A stretch of DNA of 64,000 nucleotides from Microcoleus sp. FACHB-831 (GCF_014695585.1 NZ_JACJON010000067.1:1-64000); one strand, 5' to 3'; positions 45,754 to 54,195 are shown, counted from the first letter of the stretch. The notes: generated from the letters alone by a model not told the origin. Translations and numbers: made by a program.

Positions 45754-47013
45754 ATGAATTCAGACGAACACCAAAACCAAGATCGGCAGCCAGAGCAAGA
45801 GCCACCTGTTGAGGCATCCCAAAATTTAGAGGAGCCACTTGCTGCCATTGAACCAGCGGCAGAGCTAAATATCAACCAAACAACCGACATAGAAACTACT
45901 GATGCCACCGTTGAACCGACTGCAATAGAACCAGCAGCCGAGGAAGATGAGAATGCGGTAGCTGAGTTAGAGCAAGTAGTGGCTGAAATACAGCATCAAG
46001 AGCAGGCATCACAACAGGAAGCCGAATTAGAGCAGCGCGTGGCAGAACTACAGCGCCAAGAGCAAGCGTTGAGGCAAGAAATCGCCACACTCCAAGCTGC
46101 CCAAGCTAAAATGCTGCAAGAGCAGTTGACTCAAACCCAAGCGGCTATGGGACGTTTGGTGCAAGAAGCTTTGAGCGATATGGAGCAACGCAAGCAAGCG
46201 CTCCAAATTGCTGTAGAACAACTGGAACGGCGCCGGGAACGCATCCGCGATGAAATGAAGCGGACTTTTGCCGGAACTTCCCAAGAGCTGGCGATTCGAG
46301 TCCAGGGTTTTAAAGATTATCTAGTCGGTAGCTTGCAAGATTTGGCCGCTTCAGCCGAACAGTTGGATCTGGTAAAAGTGCCCGAACCCCAACAAAAGCC
46401 TGTAGTGGAGGAAGCTCCGCCACCGACTAAGCAGCAGATTCAGCCTAAATTCGCAGAACAGGGGTTTCAATCGACGGCGAAGCAAATTCGCGGTTTACTG
46501 GACCAATATCGTTCGCGTCCTGATTATTACGGCCCCCCTTGGCAACTCCGACGCACGTTTGAACCAGTCCACGCGGAGCGAGTCTCTAACTGGTTTTTCA
46601 CCCAAGGGGGTCGCGGAGCGTTGCGAACGATGGGCAGCCGCTTGCAAAATATCTTGATCAGTTCTGCTGTTATCTCGGTTTTATCGACGCTGTATGGCGA
46701 TCGCGTCCGCGCTCTCATCCTCGCTAATTCCCCAGAACGCCTGGGCGAATGGCGGCGCGGTTTGCAAGATTGTCTGGGTATTTCCCGCAGCGAGTTTGGC
46801 CCAGATCGCGGTGTTGTCTTGTTCGAGTCGGCGGAAGCTCTGGTGTTAAAAGCAGACCGACTGGTAACCGAAGGCGATTTGCCGCTAATTATCATTGACG
46901 AGACAGAAGACAAAATCAGCCTGTCCTTGCTGCAATTTCCTATGTGGTTAGCTTTTGCCCCCGATCCTCAGCAAATGGCCGCAGCTGAAAGGTTCAATAG
47001 TAGTAATTGGTAA
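45754..47013 (+). CDS. DUF3086 family protein
   Basis: 419 residues. An acidic, low-complexity start (1-80) is followed by a long coiled coil (about 85-180, with Q-E-A-E-L-E-Q-R-V-A-E-L-Q) and then a conserved globular part (about 235-410): S-R-P-D-Y-Y-G-P-P-W-Q-L-R-R-T-F-E-P and V-S-N-W-F-F-T-Q-G-G-R-G-A-L-R. These stretches, as I recall them, define the cyanobacterial DUF3086 family. Function unknown. It sits with MlaE, DUF3119 and plsY, and its stop codon lies in the spacer repeat that precedes plsY. Confidence 0.9.
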   Translation: MNSDEHQNQDRQPEQEPPVEASQNLEEPLAAIEPAAELNINQTTDIETTDATVEPTAIEPAAEEDENAVAELEQVVAEIQHQEQASQQEAELEQRVAELQRQEQALRQEIATLQAAQAKMLQEQLTQTQAAMGRLVQEALSDMEQRKQALQIAVEQLERRRERIRDEMKRTFAGTSQELAIRVQGFKDYLVGSLQDLAASAEQLDLVKVPEPQQKPVVEEAPPPTKQQIQPKFAEQGFQSTAKQIRGLLDQYRSRPDYYGPPWQLRRTFEPVHAERVSNWFFTQGGRGALRTMGSRLQNILISSAVISVLSTLYGDRVRALILANSPERLGEWRRGLQDCLGISRSEFGPDRGVVLFESAEALVLKADRLVTEGDLPLIIIDETEDKISLSLLQFPMWLAFAPDPQQMAAAERFNSSNW

Positions 47014-47025
47014 TTGGGCATTGGG
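47009..47025. repeat. Spacer repeat GGTAATTGGGCATTGGG
   Basis: Overlaps the end of the DUF3086 gene (its TAA is part of the repeat). The same core is at 29620-29636 and 51441-51457. Confidence 0.7.
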
Positions 47026-47103
47026 AATTGTATGTTTTACGATTCCCATTCGCCATTTCCTATTGGCCTTTACCAATTACGCATTCTCTATTACCTATTA
47101 CCC

Positions 47104-47781
47104 ATGAACAAAAGTGTAGAGCTAACTTTAATAACTGGGGCATTATTAATAACAGCCTATCTGCTAGGCTCCTTTCCCACTGGTTATCTTGCAGGACGAA
47201 TGCTCAAGGGCATTGATATTCGGGCTGAGGGTTCTGGCTCCACTGGTGCAACTAATGTGCTGAGAACGTTGGGGAAAGGGCCAGCCGTAGTGGTTTTACT
47301 GGTTGATTTGCTCAAAGGTGTAGGCGCGATCGCCCTCGTTAACGCTTTCTATACTTTTGCCCCAACTCCCATTCTGCCTGCTTCGTGGCAACCCTGGCTT
47401 GTAGCGGGAGCGGCATTTGCCGCGCTACTAGGTCACAGTAAATCAATTTGGCTTAACTTCAGCGGCGGTAAATCTGTAGCTACAGGTTTGGGAGTCTTGC
47501 TGGCAATGTCTTTACCTGTAGGCTTGGGAACGTTGGGAGTTTTTAGTTTATTTCTGGCAATTTCCCGGATTGTCTCGCTTAGTTCTATTGCAGGAGCGAT
47601 CGCAGTCTCGCTGCTGATGATTTTCCTCAAACAACCGCTGCCTTACCTAATATTTGCGATCGCTGCTGGCAGCTACGTTATTTGGCGTCACCGCACCAAC
47701 ATCCAACGCCTGCTCGCCGGAACTGAACCGCAACTGGGACAAAAACTAGCACAACAAGAAGAGTCGCAAGTCACCAGTTAA
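47104..47781 (+). CDS. plsY: Glycerol-3-phosphate acyltransferase PlsY
   Basis: 225 residues, five or more membrane helices. It acylates glycerol-3-phosphate using acyl-phosphate, the first step of phospholipid synthesis. Motifs: Y-L-L-G-S-F-P-T-G-Y (first), G-S-G-S-T-G-A-T-N-V-L-R (phosphate binding), H-S-K-S-I-W-L-N-F-S-G-G-K-S-V-A-T-G (His and the glycine loop). ATG 47104 is where the family begins; a longer frame from 47014 is spacer DNA. Confidence 0.94.
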   Translation: MNKSVELTLITGALLITAYLLGSFPTGYLAGRMLKGIDIRAEGSGSTGATNVLRTLGKGPAVVVLLVDLLKGVGAIALVNAFYTFAPTPILPASWQPWLVAGAAFAALLGHSKSIWLNFSGGKSVATGLGVLLAMSLPVGLGTLGVFSLFLAISRIVSLSSIAGAIAVSLLMIFLKQPLPYLIFAIAAGSYVIWRHRTNIQRLLAGTEPQLGQKLAQQEESQVTS

Positions 47782-47791
47782 ATATTTTAAA

Positions 47792-47812
47792 TTGGTGGGC
47801 ATTGCCCACCAA
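47792..47812. terminator. Bidirectional hairpin between plsY and proC
   Basis: TTGGTGGGC, loop ATT, GCCCACCAA. It lies between the convergent genes and is preceded by an A/T-rich stretch that gives T-runs on the minus strand. The stem core GGTGGGCATT recurs at 24971 and 33640, so it is also a dispersed repeat. Confidence 0.65.
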
Positions 47813-47813
47813 A

Positions 47814-48617
47814 CTAGCTGCCAAGCTCCTTAGATCGCTTTGACGCAGCTACAACCCCCTCAATCAGGGCAGATCGCAAACCCGCACGTTCCATCTGGGC
47901 AATTCCGGCAATAGTCGTACCGCCTGGACTCGTCACGCGGTCTTTGAGTTCGGCTGGGTGCATACCAGATTCATGCAATAACTGAGCAGTGCCCAAGACT
48001 GTTTGCAAAGCTAACTTATAAGCGATCGCTCTGGGCAACCCAGCACATACTCCGCCATCTGTCAATGCTTCGATTGCGATCGCTACATATCCTGGCCCCG
48101 ATCCCGAAAGTCCAGTTACAGCATCCATCAGGCTTTCCGACACTTCAACAACTTCGCCGACGGCTTGGAATATTTCCTTTGCCTGTTGCAGATGGCTGGG
48201 TTGGACGTGTGTCCCTGGAGCGATCGCAGTAATTCCAGCCCCAACTGTTGCCGGAGTATTCGGCATCGCCCTAATAGCAGGCTGTGAGCCAAAAGCAGAT
48301 TCCAACTGGCTTAACGCAACACCAGCCAAAATAGAAATTACCAGTTGTCCTGGTCGGACATCAGAAAGAGAACTGACAACCGCATCAAATACCTGGGGTT
48401 TAATAGCCAACAACAGCACCTCACTTGCTGCTGCCAAAGCTCGGTTGTCATCTGTCACCCCAACGCCGTATTTATGCGCCAAAAACTCCCGCCGTGCAGG
48501 CAAGGGATCGCTAACCAATACGGCGTCAGGTTTATAGACCTGCTTTGCAATTAGGCGAGATAAGAGCGCTTCTCCCATTACCCCGCCACCAATCATGCCC
48601 AACTGTACAGACAACAC
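47814..48617 (-). CDS. proC: Pyrroline-5-carboxylate reductase
   Basis: 267 residues. The last step of proline synthesis, using NADPH. L-G-M-I-G-G-G-V-M-G-E-A is the Rossmann motif; A-I-K-P-Q-V and R-A-M-P-N-T-P-A are substrate and cofactor contacts; the end has the proC signature (A-E-L-K-D-R-V-T-S-P-G-G-T-T). GTG start: an ATG at codon 8 would remove the first strand. It is the last gene of a minus-strand run with sepF, pipY and pipX. Confidence 0.95.
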   Translation of the reverse strand: MLSVQLGMIGGGVMGEALLSRLIAKQVYKPDAVLVSDPLPARREFLAHKYGVGVTDDNRALAAASEVLLLAIKPQVFDAVVSSLSDVRPGQLVISILAGVALSQLESAFGSQPAIRAMPNTPATVGAGITAIAPGTHVQPSHLQQAKEIFQAVGEVVEVSESLMDAVTGLSGSGPGYVAIAIEALTDGGVCAGLPRAIAYKLALQTVLGTAQLLHESGMHPAELKDRVTSPGGTTIAGIAQMERAGLRSALIEGVVAASKRSKELGS

Positions 48618-48639
48618 GGCCCCCGTCTTTTAAAAAAAT

Positions 48640-48699
48640 TTTGGATTTTGGATTTTAGATTTTGGATTTCGGCCAATCTAAAATCTAAAATCTAAAATC
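48640..48699. repeat. GATTTTA/GATTTTG heptamer repeat and inverted repeat between sepF and proC
   Basis: Blocks of GATTTTG and GATTTTA (48651-48670) face their reverse complements (AATCTAAAATCTAAAATC, 48675-48699), forming a possible long hairpin. It sits right after the sepF stop on its strand. Confidence 0.75.
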
Positions 48700-48700
48700 A

Positions 48701-49297
48701 TTACTGAGCCATCCGCGTCGGTTCAGGAGTCCACGCGGGAGCGGGAGCAGCTGGACGGGTTGTGCGGGGTTGCGCTGTAGCCTGGGTAACTTCGTGAACA
48801 ACGCCAGACTGCGTACTCACCTGAACGCAACTGGGGGTAAATAAGAATATACTTTCGCCAATTCGCTCTTGGTGGCCATCAATAGCGTATGTCCCACCTG
48901 CGACAAAATCTACAGCCCGTTGCGCCTGATCCGGGTCCATAATCGTCAGATTCAAAACTACTGACTTGCGTTCGCGCAATGCTTGAATCGCTTGGGGCAT
49001 TTCTTCAAACGAACGCGGCTCCATTACGATCACTTCTGAAACGCCGTTGACAGCTCCGGGCATACCGATCACGTTATTCATTGGTTTTGTCCCCACTCCT
49101 ACTTCTGGTGTAACAGCTGTGCGCTCCCGATTGCGGCGGCTTCTACGTTCTTCCTCCGCTGCTGATGGTTGTTGTTGGGGAGGTTCTTCCTGATAGGGAG
49201 GTTGGTAGGTTTCGGGTTCTTCTTCGTACTCGTACTCGTATTCTACTGGTTCGTTGAGACCAACGAAATCTCGTAGCTTGGAAAAAATACTGTTCAC
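48701..49297 (-). CDS. sepF: Cell division protein SepF (Cdv2)
   Basis: 198 residues. SepF links FtsZ filaments to the membrane. The N-terminal helix (L-R-D-F-V-G-L-N-E) can bind membrane, an acidic/Pro-rich linker follows (about 18-60), and the SepF domain (about 80-170) shows [23 protein letters not shown] and [13 protein letters not shown]. It starts with GTG. Gene order pipY-sepF-proC is conserved in cyanobacteria. Confidence 0.94.
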   Translation of the reverse strand: MNSIFSKLRDFVGLNEPVEYEYEYEEEPETYQPPYQEEPPQQQPSAAEEERRSRRNRERTAVTPEVGVGTKPMNNVIGMPGAVNGVSEVIVMEPRSFEEMPQAIQALRERKSVVLNLTIMDPDQAQRAVDFVAGGTYAIDGHQERIGESIFLFTPSCVQVSTQSGVVHEVTQATAQPRTTRPAAPAPAWTPEPTRMAQ

Positions 49298-49438
49298 GGC
49301 TCACGCTCCATAAAATTCATACAACACGCGCGGCAAACGCTCGGATACTTAAGGACAACAATACTAATATATAGTCGCCCTGCAATATATTAGCTTATGC
49401 CTTTTTTCTCACCAGCCCTCGCCGGGGTAGATTGTGTT

Positions 49439-50110
49439 TCATGTTGCCCGTTCTCCAAAAATAATTGTTCCTAGTCTAACCATGGTCGCACCCGCTTGAA
49501 GGGCTAAAGAATAATCTGCTGACATTCCCATAGATAGCTGCTGCATTTGAATATTAGACCACTTTTGCTGTCTAATTTTCTCAGCCAATTCGCGGGTACT
49601 TTCAAACACTGCTAGAGCTTCTGAACTATCAAGGCCGAGGGGTAAAATTGTCATCAAACCTTGAATTTGCAGATTGTAGCATTCATTGAGGGCTGGTAAA
49701 TCTGCAAGTAGGTCGGGGACTGTCCAACCATACTTATTAGGATCGGGCACAAGTTTGACTTGAAGACAGACAGAGGGCGAGACAGCCAGTTCGCTAGCCA
49801 ACTGATTTAAGCGTTGGGCTAGGTCTAAGCTGTCGAGTGCGTGAATCCACTGGAAGTGTTCTAGGGCTTTTTTGGCTTTATTACTTTGGAGATGCCCAAT
49901 TAGATGCCAAGTGATGTCAGGCAAATCTTGTAGTTGGGCTTGTTTGGTTTGTGCTTCTTGAATCCGACTTTCGCCAAAATCGCGTACCCCAGCTGCATAA
50001 GCTTCTCGCATGGCGTTAAGGGACGCCTGCTTGGTAACGGCAATTAGTCGAACGGATGGGGGTAGAGATTGACGAATTTGGGCAATGCGCTGTGCTATCG
50101 TTCCGGTCAT
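49439..50110 (-). CDS. pipY: YggS-family PLP homeostasis protein PipY
   Basis: 223 residues, alanine racemase-like barrel without the second domain. Pyridoxal phosphate binding Lys in L-I-A-V-T-K, then F-G-E-S-R-I-Q-E and W-H-L-I-G-H-L-Q-S-N-K. S-M-G-M-S-A-D-Y and V-R-L-G-T-I-I-F-G complete the signature. It keeps free PLP in check. In Synechococcus it is linked with PipX, as the order here shows. Confidence 0.95.
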   Translation of the reverse strand: MTGTIAQRIAQIRQSLPPSVRLIAVTKQASLNAMREAYAAGVRDFGESRIQEAQTKQAQLQDLPDITWHLIGHLQSNKAKKALEHFQWIHALDSLDLAQRLNQLASELAVSPSVCLQVKLVPDPNKYGWTVPDLLADLPALNECYNLQIQGLMTILPLGLDSSEALAVFESTRELAEKIRQQKWSNIQMQQLSMGMSADYSLALQAGATMVRLGTIIFGERAT

Positions 50111-50241
50111 TTTACACTTGTGACGAGTGTGGGACTAGGGGGCGATGAACGCTGGATGATTAATTAATCATTCATCATTAAGCGGCAGAAAGAATTACAC
50201 TAATTAACCCCTACGCATTGGGACAAGGCGCGATCGCGCTT

Positions 50242-50508
50242 TTATTGAAACGTTTGCTGATAAACGGCTTGAAGTTGTTCGTACTCCTGAGATTGACCAG
50301 TGCGGCGCAGCAAGCGGATGCGGTTTTCCACCATAAGGCGTGCATCGCTACGACCGATTGGTTCAAATTTGAAGCCCGTGCCTGCCGTCGTCACTAAAAA
50401 AAAGAGACGCTGGGCATACAGGGTGGTAAATAACTCCTGGCTGTCTTCCAGCACGCAGACTCTGTAAAGCAAGCCAAATGTTGGGTGATTTAAATAGGTT
50501 TCGCTCAT
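50242..50508 (-). CDS. pipX: PII-interacting protein PipX
   Basis: 88 residues. PipX is a small Tudor-like coactivator that binds NtcA under nitrogen limitation and is captured by PII when nitrogen is ample. The N-terminal stretch N-H-P-T-F-G-L-L-Y-R-V-C is characteristic, followed by T-L-Y-A-Q-R-L-F-F-L-V and a helical end with R-L-L-R-R-T-G-Q-S. The family begins at ATG 50508. A longer frame from 50577 runs through a repeated hairpin and should not be used. Confidence 0.95.
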   Translation of the reverse strand: MSETYLNHPTFGLLYRVCVLEDSQELFTTLYAQRLFFLVTTAGTGFKFEPIGRSDARLMVENRIRLLRRTGQSQEYEQLQAVYQQTFQ

Positions 50509-50519
50509 TAACATCCACA

Positions 50520-50606
50520 CAAGTAATGCCCATTCCTCGCTGGAGGATTGGGAAGAGTCACCGCAAGTAATGCCCATCCCCCGCTGGGGGATGGGGAAGA
50601 GCCGCC
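50520..50606 (-). repeat. Two tandem 44-bp hairpin repeats in the pipX leader
   Basis: Copy 1 (50520-50563) and copy 2 (50564-50606) both read CAAGTAATGCCCAT... and end GAAGAG. In copy 2 the inner part is a perfect 10-bp stem, CCCATCCCCC with GGGGGATGGG; in copy 1 the stem is similar with one mismatch. They lie 12 bases upstream of the pipX start. They could fold in the pipX mRNA or be dispersed repeats. Confidence 0.7.
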
Positions 50607-50985
50607 TTTATCTGCGGCATCCCGCGATAATGCATCCACATAATATGCGAATGCAACAGCCACTTTACTTCAGAAACTCAGGGGGCTGACTCAGGTAAAA
50701 CTATGCAGATAATAGCTCGATTCTGGCTCCACAGGGATAATGCGGCTGCACAGATTATTCTATCCCTAATAGGGATTAATCCACGAAACACTGCGTTTGA
50801 AAAAGTTAATCATAATATTTAATGGTTAGCATACCATGGCTTAAAAAAATAGTTGGACGTTCTCTTGACGAGAACTGCTATAGCAATCTTAAAAGTTAAG
50901 CGAACTTTCTGTGGAACTTTCGCAGTTCGTTCTATCAGTTTGTTTGACAAATCTGCATAGGAATAGTAAGCATCTGTAAATACGA

Positions 50986-51438
50986 TTATTGCGGAGTAGT
51001 TGAAGGTAAGCAAACCAGCAAGGCAGTAGCGACACAATAATCGCGATCGTGGCTGAGACTCAACTGCCAGTGGCACTCTCCCCACGCAGATGCAATATCC
51101 GCAGCAGCGCCGTAAAGATACACAGAGGGCGCACCGCTGATATGGCGTCTAATCTCGATATCGGTGTAGCGAACTCCCGCAAATCCAGTCCCTAGCGCTT
51201 TGGCAACGGCTTCTTTAGCTGCCCAGCGCCCAGCCAGATAATTTATAGAAAGGCGGAGTGGGGATGAAATAATTTTGTCGGGGAGCAAGTTTTGCTTGCG
51301 ATCGCCTCTAGCATGAGCGTACTCGCAATCGTGTTGTTCAGTTGGGGTATAGACGCGCTGCAAGAAGCGATCGCCAAACCGATCTAAAGTCGCTTGAATC
51401 CGAGGAATATAAACGATATCAGTTCCCAGTTGAATCAT
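50986..51438 (-). CDS. acpS: Holo-[acyl-carrier-protein] synthase
   Basis: 150 residues. It moves phosphopantetheine from CoA to acyl carrier protein. L-G-T-D-I-V-Y-I-P-R-I (metal Asp) and A-G-R-W-A-A-K-E-A-V-A-K-A-L-G-T-G (metal Glu) are intact; L-S-L-S-H-D follows. A segment of about 20 residues (R-G-D-R-K-Q-N-L-L-P...) lies between them where family members are short. I chose ATG 51438: the ATG at 51453 and its first five codons are spacer repeat. Confidence 0.9.
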   Translation of the reverse strand: MIQLGTDIVYIPRIQATLDRFGDRFLQRVYTPTEQHDCEYAHARGDRKQNLLPDKIISSPLRLSINYLAGRWAAKEAVAKALGTGFAGVRYTDIEIRRHISGAPSVYLYGAAADIASAWGECHWQLSLSHDRDYCVATALLVCLPSTTPQ

Positions 51439-51440
51439 CT

Positions 51441-51457
51441 GGTAATTGGGCATTGGG
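51441..51457. repeat. Spacer repeat GGTAATTGGGCATTGGG
   Basis: Third copy, directly upstream of acpS. An alternative acpS start codon lies within it. Confidence 0.7.
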
Positions 51458-51482
51458 GATTGGACGAAAACTAACTTAAAAC

Positions 51483-52907
51483 CTACAACTTAAAACTGCT
51501 AAGTGCTGCAAGTTGTGCTTGAGCTTTGTGGAGAGACTCGTGCCATTCTCGGTTGGGGTCGCTATCGGCAACAATTCCGGCTCCGACTTGACCCCATACA
51601 GTAGCACCGCTGTCACTATTGGTAAACAAAAGGGTGCGGATCAAGATATTCAAATCTAAGTTACCCCGAAGATCGAGATAGCCGCAGGAGCCATAGAACA
51701 AGTTGCGACGCACGGGTTCTAGTTCTTCAATAATTTCCATACAGCGGACTTTAGGGCAGCCAGTAATAGTGCCGCCGGGGAAGAGGGCGCGGATCAGGTC
51801 GATTTCGTCGCACTCCGGGCGTAAAGTGCCCTTAACGTTGCTGACGAGGTGCATGACATGGCTGTAACGCTCGATGGTAAATAGTTCATTTGCCGTGACA
51901 GAACCCCACTGGCAGACTCGCCCTAAGTCATTACGCTCTAAATCGACGAGCATGATATGTTCGGCTATTTCTTTGGTATTGGCAATCAAGTCACTAGCTT
52001 GCTGGGCATCAGTTTCTGGGGTAGTGCCGCGCGATCGCGTCCCGGCAATTGGTCGCGTCTGTGCCTGTTGGTTTTGCAGCTGTACCAGTCGTTCAGGCGA
52101 ACAGCTAATGACTGCTCCCCAAGGTGTCTGCCAATAACTCGCGAAGGGGGAAGGATTAATTTGCTGCAAAGCTTGATAAATATCCCAGCTTGAGGCTGTG
52201 GTGTCTGCGGCAAACCGTAGGGATAAATTCGTCTGAAAGATATCGCCTGCTTGGATATATTTCTGCGCTTGCCTCACGGCGCTTTCATAGCCAATTTGGG
52301 ATGTGAAGAAATGCGGAGGCTGAGATTTTGGATTTTGGATTTTGCTCGTTCCCATACTCTGCTTGGGAATGATATTTTGCGGCTCTAGCTGTTGTTGTAA
52401 CTGGTCTAGTTGATCTGGATGGGTGGCTGCAAGCCATAGGGTTTGCTCGCAAAAATCTAATACGGCAAAACACTCTGGTTCGTACCAGTAAGCAACGGGG
52501 AAGGGTAGCGGATCTGGTTTTAATTTGGGAAGTCGTTCAATTTCCCAGGCGGTGTCGTACCCCAGCCATCCCAGCCAGCCTCCGGTGAAGGGAAAGTCAA
52601 AAGTAAAAGGTGAAGAGTCAAAAGAATTACTTTTTCCTTCTTTTGAGCGTTGGAGCAATTGGCGCAGGAAGGGAAAAATTTCCCCTACTGCTGGAGTCCA
52701 CATTTGCGGGATGCCATCTAATATTCGGGGGGAACCAGCGCAAATGGAGTAACGAGCCAGGTTGCTGCTTTCTGACGGTGTAGGGTAAGGACTTTCTAGG
52801 AGAGTAGCGATCGCGTTAGGTTTGAGAAATAGGGCGGCGAAAACTTCAGATCCGGTGCGATGTTCTAGGGGGAGCGATCGCCAATGCCAAGTTTGTAGCG
52901 CTTTCAT
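51483..52907 (-). CDS. Chorismate-binding enzyme, PabB/TrpE family
   Basis: 474 residues. It acts on chorismate to give aminodeoxychorismate (folate) or anthranilate (tryptophan). Motifs: I-Q-A-G-D-I-F-Q-T-N-L-S, P-I-A-G-T-R-S-R-G, L-V-D-L-E-R-N-D-L-G-R-V, F-P-G-G-T-I-T-G-C-P-K and L-D-L-N-I-L-I-R-T. PIAGT is found in TrpE and in many PabB, so the choice is open; length and lack of the TrpE feedback motif lean to PabB. The ATG at 52907 overlaps the stop of the upstream gene (ATGA). Confidence 0.88.
   Translation of the reverse strand: MKALQTWHWRSLPLEHRTGSEVFAALFLKPNAIATLLESPYPTPSESSNLARYSICAGSPRILDGIPQMWTPAVGEIFPFLRQLLQRSKEGKSNSFDSSPFTFDFPFTGGWLGWLGYDTAWEIERLPKLKPDPLPFPVAYWYEPECFAVLDFCEQTLWLAATHPDQLDQLQQQLEPQNIIPKQSMGTSKIQNPKSQPPHFFTSQIGYESAVRQAQKYIQAGDIFQTNLSLRFAADTTASSWDIYQALQQINPSPFASYWQTPWGAVISCSPERLVQLQNQQAQTRPIAGTRSRGTTPETDAQQASDLIANTKEIAEHIMLVDLERNDLGRVCQWGSVTANELFTIERYSHVMHLVSNVKGTLRPECDEIDLIRALFPGGTITGCPKVRCMEIIEELEPVRRNLFYGSCGYLDLRGNLDLNILIRTLLFTNSDSGATVWGQVGAGIVADSDPNREWHESLHKAQAQLAALSSFKL
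52324..52343. repeat. GATTTTG heptamer repeat inside the chorismate-binding gene
   Basis: GATTTTGGATTTTGGATTTT in frame, encoding S-K-I-Q-N-P-K-S-Q on the minus strand. It is the same repeat type as in the spacers at 48640 and 53926. Confidence 0.75.
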
Positions 52908-53920
52908 AACCCTGGAGTTTGATCTCCACCCCAGAGCGATCGCGCTCCCCACAGCACGGCCAAACTCACCAAGGCCATCCAGTCAGCATTTTTAAGGCGT
53001 AACTGATACCACTGCACCCGATGCTCGTTAGGACTTGTAAATCCGCGCACCTGCATCGCATTAGCCATTTGCTCGGCTCTTAATAATAAGTTTTGCAACA
53101 GTCGTTCAGCGACTATCAACCAAACTTGAAGACTTTTGCGAAAGCCTAGTTTTTTCCAGTTGATTGCCCGCGTCCACACAGAACGAACTAGATTTTGTAC
53201 TTCTTCCAGCACTAGGGGAATGAACCGCAGCGATAAAGTTAATGTCAAGACAATTTCTGTTACTGGCACGTTAAATCGTCGCAGCGGTCGCATCAAGCTT
53301 TCTAGCCCGGCTGTAATTTCTTCTGGAGCAGTTGTTAGTAAGTAGAGGTTGGTGCTGTAAATCAGGGTAAACAGCAAAGTGCTGAAGCTAACTGCCATAT
53401 CTAGGGATTTGCGAGTTATCTTGAGCGGTCCCTGATGTATGAGAACGTAGGAATATTTTTGAGTTTTTGAAGGCTCATTCGCGGCGGTTGTAGAGGCAGA
53501 ATTTACAGCATCTGAGCCTTGATTTGCAGGGCTGGCTGTAGCTTCTAACTGCCTTGTTTCGCCCTTATTTTCGCTACCATCAGTTGGGGATTGGGGAAAT
53601 GTTAATTCTGACGAGGGTAGGCGTGGCTGATGCTCTGCTTGCATTCCGTCGGGGGCGATCGCTGTCAGGACTAGGACGAAAAATGCTAGCATTAGCAGCC
53701 AACCCATTTGCTGACGCCACACGCGCAACGGTATAGAGGCACTCAAAGTAATAAGAACTAGCACAGCCGCAAGTACGAGGCGCCAAACGGGATTGGCTAA
53801 GACGGGGGTTGCTAAAAAGCTCATCAACCAGGCAAATTTTACTCTGGGGTCGAGGTGATGCAGCCAAGTTATGGGTTGTTCGAGATAAAGTCCTAGTGGC
53901 AGCGATCGCAGCAGATCCAT
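52904..53920 (-). CDS. ECF transporter T-component (CbiQ/EcfT family)
   Basis: 338 residues with about five or six membrane helices. The T component couples ATPases to a vitamin- or metal-binding S component. Marks: L-H-H-L-D-P-R-V-K at the N-terminal, and the coupling-helix motifs A-R-G-x-like (Q-V-R-G-F) near 305. A loop of about 60 Ser/Thr-rich residues (about 95-160) is inserted, which is unusual. No EcfA or S gene is near. Confidence 0.87.
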   Translation of the reverse strand: MDLLRSLPLGLYLEQPITWLHHLDPRVKFAWLMSFLATPVLANPVWRLVLAAVLVLITLSASIPLRVWRQQMGWLLMLAFFVLVLTAIAPDGMQAEHQPRLPSSELTFPQSPTDGSENKGETRQLEATASPANQGSDAVNSASTTAANEPSKTQKYSYVLIHQGPLKITRKSLDMAVSFSTLLFTLIYSTNLYLLTTAPEEITAGLESLMRPLRRFNVPVTEIVLTLTLSLRFIPLVLEEVQNLVRSVWTRAINWKKLGFRKSLQVWLIVAERLLQNLLLRAEQMANAMQVRGFTSPNEHRVQWYQLRLKNADWMALVSLAVLWGARSLWGGDQTPGL

Positions 53921-53925
53921 ATGGC

Positions 53926-53974
53926 GATTTTAGATTTTAGATTTTGGATTGGGGTGAACGATTTTAGATTTTGG
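53926..53974. repeat. GATTTTA/GATTTTG repeat
   Basis: Blocks such as GATTTTAGATTTTAG and GATTTTAGATTTTGG upstream of the ECF gene. Same repeat family as 48640-48699. Confidence 0.75.
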
Positions 53975-54127
53975 CTTGGAAGTTCACTATTCAACCCTTT
54001 GGGCTATTAGAATTGGCGAGCAATGCTTTAATCCCAAATCCATAATCTAGACTCCTTCCTTGGCACAGCCTTTCATAATTCACTATTATCAGAGTCGCAG
54101 AACTCCGACAAGACAAAATCCGAAAGC

Positions 54128-54180
54128 AAAAAGGCAAAATAAACTCAAAAGCTTGATTTGTTATTTTGCCTTTTTACTTT
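54128..54180 (-). terminator. Inverted repeat downstream of der
   Basis: AAAAAGGCAAAATAA (54128-54142) and its reverse complement (54161-54175). On the minus strand it follows the der stop and is followed by a T-rich stretch, so it may stop der transcription. It is A/T-rich, so partly uncertain. Confidence 0.55.
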
Positions 54181-54195
54181 TTACTTTTGCCTTTA

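Noticed and set aside
50509-50577. Extended start of pipX
   Set aside because: Adds residues coded by hairpin repeats; the family begins at 50508.
50520-50606. CRISPR-like array
   Set aside because: Only two adjacent copies without spacers; they are hairpin repeats.
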